Notes: a model not told the origin generated them from the letters alone. A stretch of 64,000 nucleotides of DNA from an uncultured Clostridia bacterium (GCA_934177485.1 CAKPPF010000001.1:310001-374000), one strand, 5' to 3'. Counted from the first letter of the stretch, positions 53,201 to 62,898 are shown. Program-made: numbers and translations.

Positions 53201-53842
53201 ATGAAATTAATTAAAAAAAATCAGTTAACTATATTAGTGCTGGCTTTAATGCTAGTAACTGCTGGATATTTAAATTATAATAGTAGTGTTAAGGAGACTT
53301 CTACACAAATTGCAAGTATTGGAGATGCAACCTTGGTAAGTAGCAATATTTCTAACAGTATTTCAAACCAAGTAAAAGATGAAAATCAAAATGTTAACGT
53401 TTCTGCTGAAAATAAAAGTGAAACTGCTCAAAGTGCTGTATCAACAACTGAGGCAAATGTTGTAGAAACTAACGCTACTATTAACAAAGATGATGAGAAT
53501 GAATATTTTTCTGCTTCAAAGCTTGAAAGAGATACAATGTATTCACAAATGTTAGATTCATATCAGAAAATTTTTAATAATAGTAATGCATCAGAAAAAC
53601 AAAAAGAAGCGGCACAAGAGGAAATAGAAAAAATTAATAAGATAAAGAATTCTATTATGATTTCGGAAAATTTAATTAAAACTAAAGGCTTTGATAGTGT
53701 TGTTATATTTGTAAATGATGACAGCATAAGTGTTGTGGTAAAAAAAGAAGAACTAAAAAAAGAAGATATTGCTCAAATTCAAAGTATAATAGCACGAGAA
53801 ATGAATGCTAAAATAGATGACATACATATAAGCAACAAATGA
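53201..53842 (+). CDS. spoIIIAH: Stage III sporulation protein AH
   Basis: 213 residues from ATG 53201 (GGAGG upstream); an in-frame ATG 12 nt earlier overlaps the ribosome site. One N-terminal span, a Ser/Asn-rich linker, and the ring domain (ENEYFSASKLERDTMYSQML, FDSVVIFVNDDSISVVVKK). Interacts with forespore SpoIIQ. Last gene of the operon. Confidence 0.95.
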   Translation: MKLIKKNQLTILVLALMLVTAGYLNYNSSVKETSTQIASIGDATLVSSNISNSISNQVKDENQNVNVSAENKSETAQSAVSTTEANVVETNATINKDDENEYFSASKLERDTMYSQMLDSYQKIFNNSNASEKQKEAAQEEIEKINKIKNSIMISENLIKTKGFDSVVIFVNDDSISVVVKKEELKKEDIAQIQSIIAREMNAKIDDIHISNK

Positions 53843-53884
53843 GATGCCTGAAATATAATTCTACAATGAAAATAAATTTAAAAA

Positions 53885-53935
53885 TGTAGGGACAAAAAGG
53901 GTAGGCACAAGACCTACCTCTACACTGCTTGCCCC
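53885..53935. repeat. Compound GC repeat
   Basis: GGGTAGGCACAAGACCTACC then CACTGCTTGCCCC; like the copy at 5643. A decayed fragment follows at 53975-53993. Confidence 0.6.
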
Positions 53936-53990
53936 AAATATAATTTTACAATGAATATAAATTTTAAAAATGTATAATCTGGTCTTACAC

Positions 53991-55223
53991 CTAATATATA
54001 ATTAGATTATGTGTATAATCTAAATTTGCCCAAGAATCTTTTTCGTAGCCTAAAGTATACACATTTGTAGCATTAATATCTGTGTTTAACATACTTAACA
54101 AGTTCTTATTTGGGTTAGAATCTATATATTTTTTTACAGAAGTTATAATATTTAAATTTGGGTTTGAATGAGAAAGAACAGATATTAAATCTTTTCCTTT
54201 ATTATTAAAACCTAAAACTCTAATGTATGGAGGAGTCTTAAAAGAATCTTTCATATCAGATTTTGTTATACCAAGAAGTGCATATACTAATATTCTTTGA
54301 ATACGCGTAGCGGTATAACGTTTTGTCTTTATAATATTCATAAATTCGTCTAAAGTATTACATGAATTTGCAGCATTCTTAATGCTATTTTCTAAACCTT
54401 CAGAGACATCTGGAAGATTTGCAATTTCTTTTATACTCATTTTTCTTAAAGTATATAAAATTTCTTTTTCAAAATTTGATAAATCTTTTACGTAGTGACC
54501 TTTCAAAATACTATTATATAGTATTCGATATGAATTTGCAGGCATTAACTTGCTCATACCTGCTGGTTTATTTGATTTAATCATTTCCCTTATTGCAGTA
54601 GCACTTGCAAAATTGTTATTTACTCCTAAATCATTATATCCAACATTAATTCTTTTTATTGCAATTGGCTTTATAGGACTTTTTAGTTTTTTCAATGCCT
54701 TAAGATATTCAATAGCTAATATATTATTTGGATTTGACAAGACATTTGCGTACTTTCTTATGTTATTTAAATACATAAGTAGAGCATTTTCACGTGCTTT
54801 AGGGTAGGCCAATCCCATAGATAACTCATGTTTTAGTAAAGAAACATATTCTGTTGGCTCTTTATATAAAATATCTGCAAATTTTTCTAAAACCTCTAAA
54901 TCACATGATTCAGCTCCAAAAGAAATATAATCAACAACATTTAAAGAGTTTAGGATTTTTACAGCGCCATAAGCAAAATTTTCTGCGCTTGAAATACTAT
55001 AAATTGTTGGTAATTCAATAACTAAATCAATACCATTTGCCAAGGCCATACTAGCTTTGTCCCACTTATTTATGAGAGAAACATTCCCACGTTGAACAAA
55101 ATTGCCAGAAATAACAGCAATTGAGTAATCAGCTTTTGCTTCTTGTTTTGACTTTTCTAAATGATATTTATGCCCATTATGAAATGGATTATATTCTCCA
55201 ATAATACCAACAACGTTTGTCAC
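53991..55223 (-). CDS. tmcAL: tRNA(Met) cytidine acetate ligase (TmcAL, formerly YlbM)
   Basis: 410 residues from a GTG start (AAGGAG 8 nt upstream). N-terminal nucleotidyltransferase motif GIIGEYNPFHNGHKYHL, then SGNFVQRGNVSLINKWDKA and GIDLVIELPTIYS. Makes ac4C34 in elongator tRNA-Met from acetate and ATP. Confidence 0.95.
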   Translation of the reverse strand: MTNVVGIIGEYNPFHNGHKYHLEKSKQEAKADYSIAVISGNFVQRGNVSLINKWDKASMALANGIDLVIELPTIYSISSAENFAYGAVKILNSLNVVDYISFGAESCDLEVLEKFADILYKEPTEYVSLLKHELSMGLAYPKARENALLMYLNNIRKYANVLSNPNNILAIEYLKALKKLKSPIKPIAIKRINVGYNDLGVNNNFASATAIREMIKSNKPAGMSKLMPANSYRILYNSILKGHYVKDLSNFEKEILYTLRKMSIKEIANLPDVSEGLENSIKNAANSCNTLDEFMNIIKTKRYTATRIQRILVYALLGITKSDMKDSFKTPPYIRVLGFNNKGKDLISVLSHSNPNLNIITSVKKYIDSNPNKNLLSMLNTDINATNVYTLGYEKDSWANLDYTHNLIIY

Positions 55224-55318
55224 CTAAAAAAACTCCTTATTGTAATTTAAATTATTTATTGATATAATATCATAAATTGTTAAAATATACAATCATTTTA
55301 AAAGAAAGAGGAAACTAA

Positions 55319-55750
55319 ATGGAAGAAGTAATTATATATACAGACGGTGCATGTTCAGGAAATCCTGGTGCAGGAGGTTGGGGAAGCATATTAATGTATA
55401 AAGATACAAAAAAAGAAATATCTGGGGGAAAAGAAAATACAACTAATAATGTAATGGAACTAACAGCTGTAATTGAAGGAATTAAACTTTTAAAATTTCC
55501 GTGTAAAGTTAAATTATATAGCGATAGTGCATATGTTGTAAATGCATTTAATCAGAAATGGATTTATGGGTGGTTGAAAAATGGATGGAAAAATGCAAGC
55601 AAGGAACCGGTAAAAAATAAAGAATTATGGCAGGAACTATATAATTTGACTAAAATTCATGATGTGGAATTTATAAAAGTAAAAGGACATGCAGACAACG
55701 AATTTAACAATAGATGTGATGAACTTGCAAGAAATGCAATAAAAAAGTAA
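55319..55750 (+). CDS. rnhA: Ribonuclease HI
   Basis: 143 residues. Catalytic DGACSGNPG (Asp), NNVMELTAV (Glu), LYSDSAYV (Asp), VKGHADNEFNNRCDELA (His, Asp). Removes RNA from RNA-DNA hybrids. RBS AAAGAGG. Divergent from tmcAL. Confidence 0.97.
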   Translation: MEEVIIYTDGACSGNPGAGGWGSILMYKDTKKEISGGKENTTNNVMELTAVIEGIKLLKFPCKVKLYSDSAYVVNAFNQKWIYGWLKNGWKNASKEPVKNKELWQELYNLTKIHDVEFIKVKGHADNEFNNRCDELARNAIKK

Positions 55751-55769
55751 ACTTCGTTATACTTTTTGC

Positions 55770-55790
55770 GGGCAGGCACAAGACCTGCCC
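55770..55790. repeat. Short GC hairpin repeat as terminator
   Basis: GGGCAGG CACAAGA CCTGCCC then TTACATTTT, between convergent rnhA and the U32 gene. Confidence 0.75.
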
Positions 55791-55815
55791 TTACATTTTG
55801 AATTTATATTTAATG

Positions 55816-58203
55816 CTAAATTATTCTATTTAAATTTCCATTTGTATAATTTGGTCCTTCAAGTTTGTTTTTACATTTTATAGTTTCAATAATTTTATTA
55901 ATTTCTTCTATATTTTCATCTAATATATCTATTCTATAATTAGAAATACTACTAATATCAGCTACATTAATAAAATTTGTTTTGCTATTATATATTCTGG
56001 TAATTGTCTGAGTATTATCTATAATAATCCTAAATAAGAAATTCATTCTATCTTTTAAATAGTATAAATTACTTTTCTTACATAATTGAGTACAATTTGG
56101 ATAGCACTTATTAGCCTTTCCAAGTAGACAGTAACTTAACGTCATTAATGGTATGTTTCCATATACTATAAATTCTGTTGGAATTGCACTATTTTTACTA
56201 ATTGATTCGACTTGCTCTTTATCAAGTTCTGGAGAAAGCGTAACTGTATCAACATTTAAAAAATTTGCTGAAATACTATTAAAAACATTTAAAGTATAGT
56301 TTCCTATAAATTCGTAATCCTTTTTATATTTATGTAAAAGTTCAAAATCACCAATATTAGATATAACAAATCCTTTTATATTAAATTTTTGTGTTGCAAT
56401 TTTAATTGTGTTTAAAATTACATTACTAAAGTTTGGCTTTATAATATTAGGAATATAGATGTATAAGTTAAAATTTGTTGACAGTTTTTCTATTATTGGA
56501 AAATACTCTTTTAAACTAAAATATTTCAAAGGAATATATATTTTATCAACATTTTTTAAACTTTCATAATTATAATTTAAGTTTAAAGAGTTAAGTAATA
56601 AACAAATTTTGTTGTTTAGACTTAATGATAAGTTAGCATATTTATTTAATTGAAGAGTGTTTTTTAAGTTCTTTTTATACGTGTTTATAATCATATTAGA
56701 TAAATCATTTATGCAATTTCTCCTTAATTCATTTATTGAACTAATATGTGGGATAAATATATTATTATCTATATTGATTTCTAAAGTTTCTATTTTAAAT
56801 GGAGTGTCATTTAATTTATTTAGTTGTATTTTAAGTTTTTCTGCAGTTGTAGGTGCATTTATTGCTACTTCTGGAAATTGATTTATTTCTTTTTTTGTTG
56901 TTAATCCAGATAAGGTATCTTTTATAATTAATTTTATTGGCTTGTTAATATGAACATCTAATTGAGCTTCTATTGGTCTTTTTATGTTTTCAGATGAAGA
57001 TATTTTTTGAGACAAGTTAGTTAAATTCTTACTTGCTATTTTATATATTTTGTCTCCAACTTTTATATTACCTTTCATTCTGCCAACTGTTATTTTTTGA
57101 TTTGGAAGAGCAGTTTTAATATTTTTATTAGATATCATAAGTTCAGAAATTGTATATTTTGAATGCTCTTTTTCAAAACAAATGGTATCTCCTAAGTCAA
57201 GTTCTGTATTTAAAACAAAACTTATATGGCCTTTATTATTGTTATAATTTGAAACAGTTCCAATATAAATGCCTAAATTGCTAGGAGTTTCTTTATATAT
57301 TAAATTTTTATTTGAAGAATTTGATAAATGCCCAGTTGAGAACCCGCCACGGTTAAACACTTGAAGTAAAGCATTTTTATCTTCATCTTCAATAATATAG
57401 TCTTCATTATTATAAATTTTATCAAGGTATTTTTTATAAATTCTAGTTACAGTTCCAACATATTCAGGTGTTTTTAGACGTCCTTCAATTTTTAATGAGT
57501 CAACATTTGCTTTTACAAGTTCAGGTAATAATTCTAATGAACATAGGTCTCTTGTACTTAACAGGTAACCTTTATCTATATTTTTATTATTTTCAATAAG
57601 GGTATATGGTAATCTGCATCCTTGAGCACATTTACCTCTGTTGCCAGATCGCCCACCAATTAAACTTGAGTACAAGCATTGACCAGAATAAGATATACAA
57701 AGAGCCCCATGCCCAAATACTTCAACTTCACAAGATATATTAGATTTTATATGTGCTATTTCACTCAAAGAAAGTTCTCTTGCAAGTACTATTCTTTTAA
57801 AACCAAGTTTTTCCAAATATTTTGCACCATTTAAATTATTACAAGTCATTTGAGTACTTGCATGGATAGGTAGTTCCGGAATATTTTTTAATAAAAAGCT
57901 TGCTAATCCTATATCTTGGACTATAATTCCATCAATTCCATACTCATAAGATGTACTAGCTAAGTTTAAAGCGTCATTAAATTCAGTATCTTTTATTAGA
58001 GTATTTAAAGTTAAAAATACTTTAACATTTCTTAAATGTGCATAATCTATAGCTTTATTTAAATCTTCTAAATTAAAATTATTTGCACTGCTTCTTGCAT
58101 TGAAATCCATTGCACCTAGATATACAGCGTTTGCTCCATTTTGTACAGCAGCTTTTAAACAATCAAAATCTCCAACAGGAGAAAGTAACTCCATTTTTTT
58201 CAT
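55816..58203 (-). CDS. Peptidase U32 family protein with C-terminal DUF3656 (RlhA-like)
   Basis: 795 residues. MELLSPVGDFDCLKAAVQNGANAVYLG, VEVFGHGALCISYSGQCLYSS, GNRGKCAQGCRLPY and SLKIEGRLKTPEYV mark the U32 core with its cysteines; a long C-terminal extension (~350-795) ends in a region with CLLGKANKCYPNCTQLC. Relatives hydroxylate 23S rRNA C2501 (RlhA). Start at 58203 by GAGGT spacing. Confidence 0.85.
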   Translation of the reverse strand: MKKMELLSPVGDFDCLKAAVQNGANAVYLGAMDFNARSSANNFNLEDLNKAIDYAHLRNVKVFLTLNTLIKDTEFNDALNLASTSYEYGIDGIIVQDIGLASFLLKNIPELPIHASTQMTCNNLNGAKYLEKLGFKRIVLARELSLSEIAHIKSNISCEVEVFGHGALCISYSGQCLYSSLIGGRSGNRGKCAQGCRLPYTLIENNKNIDKGYLLSTRDLCSLELLPELVKANVDSLKIEGRLKTPEYVGTVTRIYKKYLDKIYNNEDYIIEDEDKNALLQVFNRGGFSTGHLSNSSNKNLIYKETPSNLGIYIGTVSNYNNNKGHISFVLNTELDLGDTICFEKEHSKYTISELMISNKNIKTALPNQKITVGRMKGNIKVGDKIYKIASKNLTNLSQKISSSENIKRPIEAQLDVHINKPIKLIIKDTLSGLTTKKEINQFPEVAINAPTTAEKLKIQLNKLNDTPFKIETLEINIDNNIFIPHISSINELRRNCINDLSNMIINTYKKNLKNTLQLNKYANLSLSLNNKICLLLNSLNLNYNYESLKNVDKIYIPLKYFSLKEYFPIIEKLSTNFNLYIYIPNIIKPNFSNVILNTIKIATQKFNIKGFVISNIGDFELLHKYKKDYEFIGNYTLNVFNSISANFLNVDTVTLSPELDKEQVESISKNSAIPTEFIVYGNIPLMTLSYCLLGKANKCYPNCTQLCKKSNLYYLKDRMNFLFRIIIDNTQTITRIYNSKTNFINVADISSISNYRIDILDENIEEINKIIETIKCKNKLEGPNYTNGNLNRII

Positions 58204-58251
58204 TTTTTTACCTCATTACAAATTATATTGTAACACAAATAAAGTAAAAAG

Positions 58252-58260
58252 CATAGTATA
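58252..58260 (+). promoter_or_regulatory. Possible SigK-type -10 element
   Basis: CATAGTATA fits the SigK -10 (CATANNNTA), with AC 15-17 bp upstream (58233-58236), before the microprotein gene. Suggestive only. Confidence 0.3.
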
Positions 58261-58295
58261 AATTGAAACAATAGTAGAGAAAGGATGTAATGTAT

Positions 58296-58457
58296 ATGCA
58301 AGAAGAAATACGTAATAATACTTATTCTGGTGGACCATTGAGTGGACTTTTCAGAAGCTGTGGTTGCAACAATGGATGTGGAGGAGATAGTACAATATTG
58401 TTTTTCTTAATAGTATTCTTACTATTATTTACAAATTGTGGATGTTGCAATAATTAA
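58296..58457 (+). CDS. Cys-rich single-span microprotein
   Basis: 53 residues from ATG 58296 (GAAAGGATG upstream; ATG 58290 is possible). A Gly/Cys segment (SCGCNNGCGGD), one hydrophobic span (TILFFLIVFLLLF), and TNCGCCNN at the end. Same layout as the two microproteins at 39858-40133. Own terminator follows. Confidence 0.75.
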   Translation: MQEEIRNNTYSGGPLSGLFRSCGCNNGCGGDSTILFFLIVFLLLFTNCGCCNN

Positions 58458-58474
58458 CATATATGCATAGGCAT

Positions 58475-58508
58475 AAAAAACAAGGTAGCAAATACTATCT
58501 TGTTTTTT
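58475..58508 (+). terminator. Terminator after the microprotein
   Basis: AAAAAACAAGGTAG / CTATCTTGTTTTTT (one G-U pair). Confidence 0.85.
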
Positions 58509-58655
58509 TATATAGTAGGAAATTTCTCCGAAATTCCTACTATATAAAATGCTATAATCGCTATTGCCTTTGAGATTTGCTCATTTCATTCGCAAACTCA
58601 AATCGGCGAAAACAAAGGGCGACTAAAGTCGCTTTGCTATATAATAGGAAAGCAA
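58509..58655 (+). repeat. Dispersed multi-hairpin element, copy e
   Basis: Matches copy d (35650) almost base for base from TATATAGTAGGAAATTTCTC through GTCGCTTTG. The following 170 bp to the sortase hold only a promoter. Confidence 0.9.
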
Positions 58656-58687
58656 TATTATTGTCGATTTATAGCGAAAAGTTTTTA

Positions 58688-58716
58688 TTGCAAATAGTAT
58701 TAGAGTGTAGTATTAT
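58688..58716 (+). promoter_or_regulatory. Promoter of the sortase-adhesin operon
   Basis: TTGCAA, 17-nt spacer, TATTAT. Confidence 0.5.
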
Positions 58717-58825
58717 AAATATATATTTATTTTCTAATAGGCAACTTTGGCTTAGACATAAAAATAATTTTATTCTTTTTTATTTCCAAATAAAAGAACT
58801 AAAAAACTAAATGAAGGGAGGTTGT

Positions 58826-59389
58826 ATGAATAAAATATTTAAAGGATTTTTTTGTGTTGCAATTATTGTAATACTTTTATTAAGTTTCCTTTATATAAAT
58901 GCTGAACATAGATATGATTTAACTAAAATAGAAGATGTAAAAACAGATGAAAATTATATACAAGTATCTTACAATACTGAAGAAAAAATTGAAGATAAAA
59001 GCGTATTGGGAATACTAGCAATAGAAAAAATCAATTTGAAAGCAACTGTAAAAGAAGGAAGCACGCAAAAGATTTTACAAAATTATGTAGGACATATAAT
59101 AGAAACTGCAAAATTTGATGGAAATATTGGACTTGCAGCACATAATAGACTAAATAGATATTCGTATTTTGCAAGGATTAATGAATTAGAAAAAGGCGAC
59201 GAGATAATATATAAAACAAAGTTTTATACAAGAAAATATAAAGTTACTAAAAAAGTTGTAATATACGATACAGATTGGAGTTATTTAGAAAAAACAAAAG
59301 ATAATAGAATAACAATGATAACTTGCATACAGGATAAACCAAATCAAAGGTTATGTGTACAAGCGGTAGAATATAAGGAGGATAAATGA
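58826..59389 (+). CDS. Sortase
   Basis: 187 residues from ATG 58826 (GGGAGG upstream). N-terminal membrane span (about 5-22), catalytic His in GLAAHNR, Cys in TMITCIQ, Arg in NQRLCV. The short, single-span form suggests class D or a housekeeping-like type. It overlaps the Cna-B adhesin by 4 nt, its likely substrate. Confidence 0.9.
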   Translation: MNKIFKGFFCVAIIVILLLSFLYINAEHRYDLTKIEDVKTDENYIQVSYNTEEKIEDKSVLGILAIEKINLKATVKEGSTQKILQNYVGHIIETAKFDGNIGLAAHNRLNRYSYFARINELEKGDEIIYKTKFYTRKYKVTKKVVIYDTDWSYLEKTKDNRITMITCIQDKPNQRLCVQAVEYKEDK

Positions 59390-62300
59390 AAAATAAAATA
59401 TCAATAATTTTTTTAATTATAATTATTTTTACAAATGCATTAACACCTGTTTTAAATGCGGTAGAAATAAATAAAGCAGATTTAACTTATGATCATGCAA
59501 TAGATACTCATATAAAATTTTATAATGGAGGAGCTTGGCATACTATAAAATGTGGATACATAAGTTATAAAATAAATGGTGAAAAGTATCCAGCATATTG
59601 CATAAAACACGGAGTTCATGGAGTAGATGAAGAAGGAGACTATACAGTAACAATAAATGATTTGTTAAAAGATAAGTTAATTTACAATACTATACTAAAT
59701 GGTTATCCTTATAAAACACCAATGCAGTTAGGTGTTGAAACAATAGATGATGCATATGTTGCAACAAAACAAGCAATTAATACAGTTTTATTAGAAAGAA
59801 ATGTATATGAATTTTATAAAGCGACTGATGAAAAGGGAGAAAAAATAATTAATGCTATATATAACATATCTGAAAATGGTAAAAAAGGTAATGAAGTTAA
59901 TAAAGATGCCCAAGTTAATGTGCAAAAAGTTGGAAAACTGATCCAAGAAGAAAATTTTTATTATCAAGAATATAAAGTAACATCTGACAGAAATATATCT
60001 GAATATGAAATAGAGAATATAACAGGTTTTCCATCTGGAAGTATTTTAACAGATGTTAATGGAAAAGAAACAAGAAAGTTTAATAATGGAGAAAATTTTA
60101 AAGTTAAAATACCTAAAACACAAATGAACAAAAATATTAACGGAACCATTTGTGTATCTGCAAACTGCAAAACTAATCCAGTTTTTTTCGGAGAAGCTCC
60201 AAGAAATAATATACAAAATTATGCTGTAACATATAAACCATATGCTAATTATAAAACTAGTACAGTATTAAATGAAAATACTAATATATCTAGCATAAAA
60301 ATTATAAAAAAAGATGAAGAGAATAAAACTCCAATAAAAAATGTTGTATTTGGACTATATAAAGATAATAAACTAATTACAACTGCAACTACAAATGAAG
60401 ACGGAATTGCATTATTTGAAAATTTATACCAAGGTGAATATAAAATAAAAGAAGAAGTTGCAAACGATAATTATGAAATTAATACAGAATTTATAAACAT
60501 AAATTTAAAATACAATGAACAAATTGTTAAAGAAATCACCAATAAACACAAAAAAGGAAGTCTCAAAATTACAAAAATAGATAAAGACGATAAAACTTTA
60601 ACTTTAGGTGGAATAGAATTTGAACTTTATGATTCAAACAACAAATTAATAAAAACTGTTATTACAGATGCAAATGGTGAAGCACTTATTAAAAATATTA
60701 ATATTGGAGAATATGTTTTAAAAGAAACCAAAACCAAGAGAGAATATAATTTATGTATAGACAAAAATATAGTAGTCGAATGGAACAAGCTTACTGATTT
60801 AAAAATTGAAAATGAAAAGAAAAAAGGAAGAATAAAAATAATTAAAGAAGATAAGGAAGAAAGTGAAATAAAACTTGAAGGAGTAGAGTTCCAAATTATA
60901 GATGTAAACGGCAAAGTCGTTGAAACACTTTTTACAGATAAAAATGGTGAAGCTATTAGTTCAAAACTACTAATAGGAAATTACAAAGTAAAAGAAGTAG
61001 GACTTGGAAAAAATTTAAATTATATTATTAATTCACATGAATACGATATATTAGTAAAAAATAATGAAACAATTCAAATAAAAATTCAAAACGAACATAA
61101 AAAAGGAAATTTGAAAATAATAAAAGTAGATAAGGACGATAATTCTTTGACATTAGGTGGAATAGAGTTTGAACTTATAGATGAAAAAGGCAAGGTAATT
61201 GATAGCTTAATTACAGATGCAAATGGAGAGGCAAAAATTGATAACATAAATGTTGGAAAATATACATTAAAAGAAACAGAAACTAAAAAAGAATATAACC
61301 TATGTTTAGATAAAGAACTTACTGTTGAATGGAATAAAACATCTATTATAAAAATTGAAAATGAAAAGAAGAAAGGAAAAATTGAAATATACAAAAAGGA
61401 TAAAGACAATCAAGAAATTAAAATTGATAATGTAGAATTTAATATCTTAAATGGAGAAAATAAAATAGTAGAAAATCTTAAAACAAATGAGAATGGTTAT
61501 GCTGTAAGCTCTTTGCTACCAATAGGAGAGTATTATTTACAAGAAATAAAAACAGATAGTAAGTACATATTAGATAATAGTAAAATTAAAATAAAAGTAA
61601 AAGATAATGAAACAGAAAAGTTAGAAGTACTTAATGAAAAGAAAAAAGGAATAATTAAAATAATAAAAATTAGTGGAGAGGATAGCGTATTCTTAAATAA
61701 ATATAAAGGAGACAAATTATCTGGAGTAGTATTTGAAATATATAACAAAAATAATGAACTTATTGAACAGGTTTGTACGGACGAAAATGGAGAAGCGGTA
61801 AGTAAAAAATTAGAAGTTGGCTTATATAGAATAAAGGAAAAAAGCACAATTAATGGTTATATTTTAAATAAAAAAGATTTCTTTGTTAATATAACTCAAA
61901 ACGAGCAAATAGAAGAGATAGTAATAAAAAATAGTCCGATTATTCCAAAAGTAAAAATTGAAAAAAAGCGGACAAGAGTATGCAGAAAAAAATGAGGAAA
62001 TAAAGTACGAATTTAATATTAAAAATTTAAGCAATACAAACTTGGAAAAATTAATCTGGAAAGAATATATTCCATACAAACAATCAAAAATTACTCAAAT
62101 AATAACAGGAACTTATAATGAAGAGTTAAATTATAATATTTATTATAAAATTAATAATGGAGAATATAAACTTTTAAAAGAATGTAATTCTAAGGTGAGT
62201 GAATACATTAATTTACAAAGTATTGAACTACAAGCTAACGAAGATATTACAGAAATAATGGTTGAGTACAACAATGTGTCGAATAATTTTGAAAATGTAA

Positions 62301-62476
62301 TTAAACCAGTAGTATATATAAAAGTAAATGATAAAGTAAAAAACAATGAAAAAATAATAAATAATACAGAATTAATAGGACAAGTTGATGGATTTGAAGT
62401 AATAGACAAAAGCAAATATGAGACCTTAGTAAAAAAAAAGACAATTTCAAAAAAGCTTCCAAAGACAGGTGGCTAA
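59386..62476 (+). CDS. Sortase-linked Cna-B repeat adhesin, with a +1 frame change at CGG 61969
   Basis: Signal peptide (ISIIFLIIIIFTNALTPVLNA), a thioester-type domain (YPAYCIKHG, TKQAINT), then about six Cna-B/SpaA repeats (~300-850) with alternating A and B types. In the standard frame it ends VKIEKKRTRVCRKK at 61995. Skipping the C of in-frame CGG (61969-61971) gives VKIEKKGQEYAEKNEEIKYEF and a further ~165 residues to LPKTGG at 62476. The sorting motif is at the extreme C-terminus, without the usual hydrophobic span and basic tail. Coupled to the sortase (ATGA). Confidence 0.85.
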
Positions 62477-62504
62477 TAGAATTGAAAGAGGAGAAAAAAG
62501 TAAT

Positions 62505-62780
62505 ATGAAAGAAGAAAACAGTATTAATATATTAGAATTATTAAAAGTAATTAGCGAAGAAATAAAAGAAACAAGAAAAAACAGTAGTGAACATATACAA
62601 GGATTAGAACAAATAAATAAATCAATTATTAAAATATCGGATATATGTAAGAGTTTTCAAGTAAATGATAACATGTATAAAAACAATGAATTTAATGAGT
62701 ATGAGAGAATAATCTTGAAAAACCTAGAAAGTAGAATTTCTATACTTGAAGAAAACAAAGAAACATATAAATTAAACTAA
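62505..62780 (+). CDS. Small helical protein of unknown function
   Basis: 91 residues from ATG 62505 (AGAGGAG 11 nt upstream); the frame is open to a GTG at 62469. Entirely charged and helical, probably coiled coil (LELLKVISEEIKETRKN, LKNLESRISILEENKE). No signal or span. Last gene of the sortase-adhesin cluster; role unknown. Confidence 0.6.
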   Translation: MKEENSINILELLKVISEEIKETRKNSSEHIQGLEQINKSIIKISDICKSFQVNDNMYKNNEFNEYERIILKNLESRISILEENKETYKLN

Positions 62781-62826
62781 TAAAATATTTTTAAAGAGAA
62801 TTAATACTTTTAATTAATTTCATAAT

Positions 62827-62898
62827 TGAGTAGGCACAAAACTTGCTCCTATAAAAAAATTAATAGAGCACGTTATGGCAGGTTTTGTACTTACTCGA
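62827..62898. repeat. Two degenerate short GC repeats
   Basis: GTAGGCACAAAACTTGCTCC (62829) and GGCAGGTTTTGTACTTACTC (62878); decayed family copies before glgP. Confidence 0.45.

Noticed and set aside
40471..61972. Plain sequencing error as cause of the CGG frame changes
   Set aside because: Not fully excluded. But four of six cluster in one gene, all are the same change at codon boundaries before Gly, and the many other GG sites in the window are unaffected.
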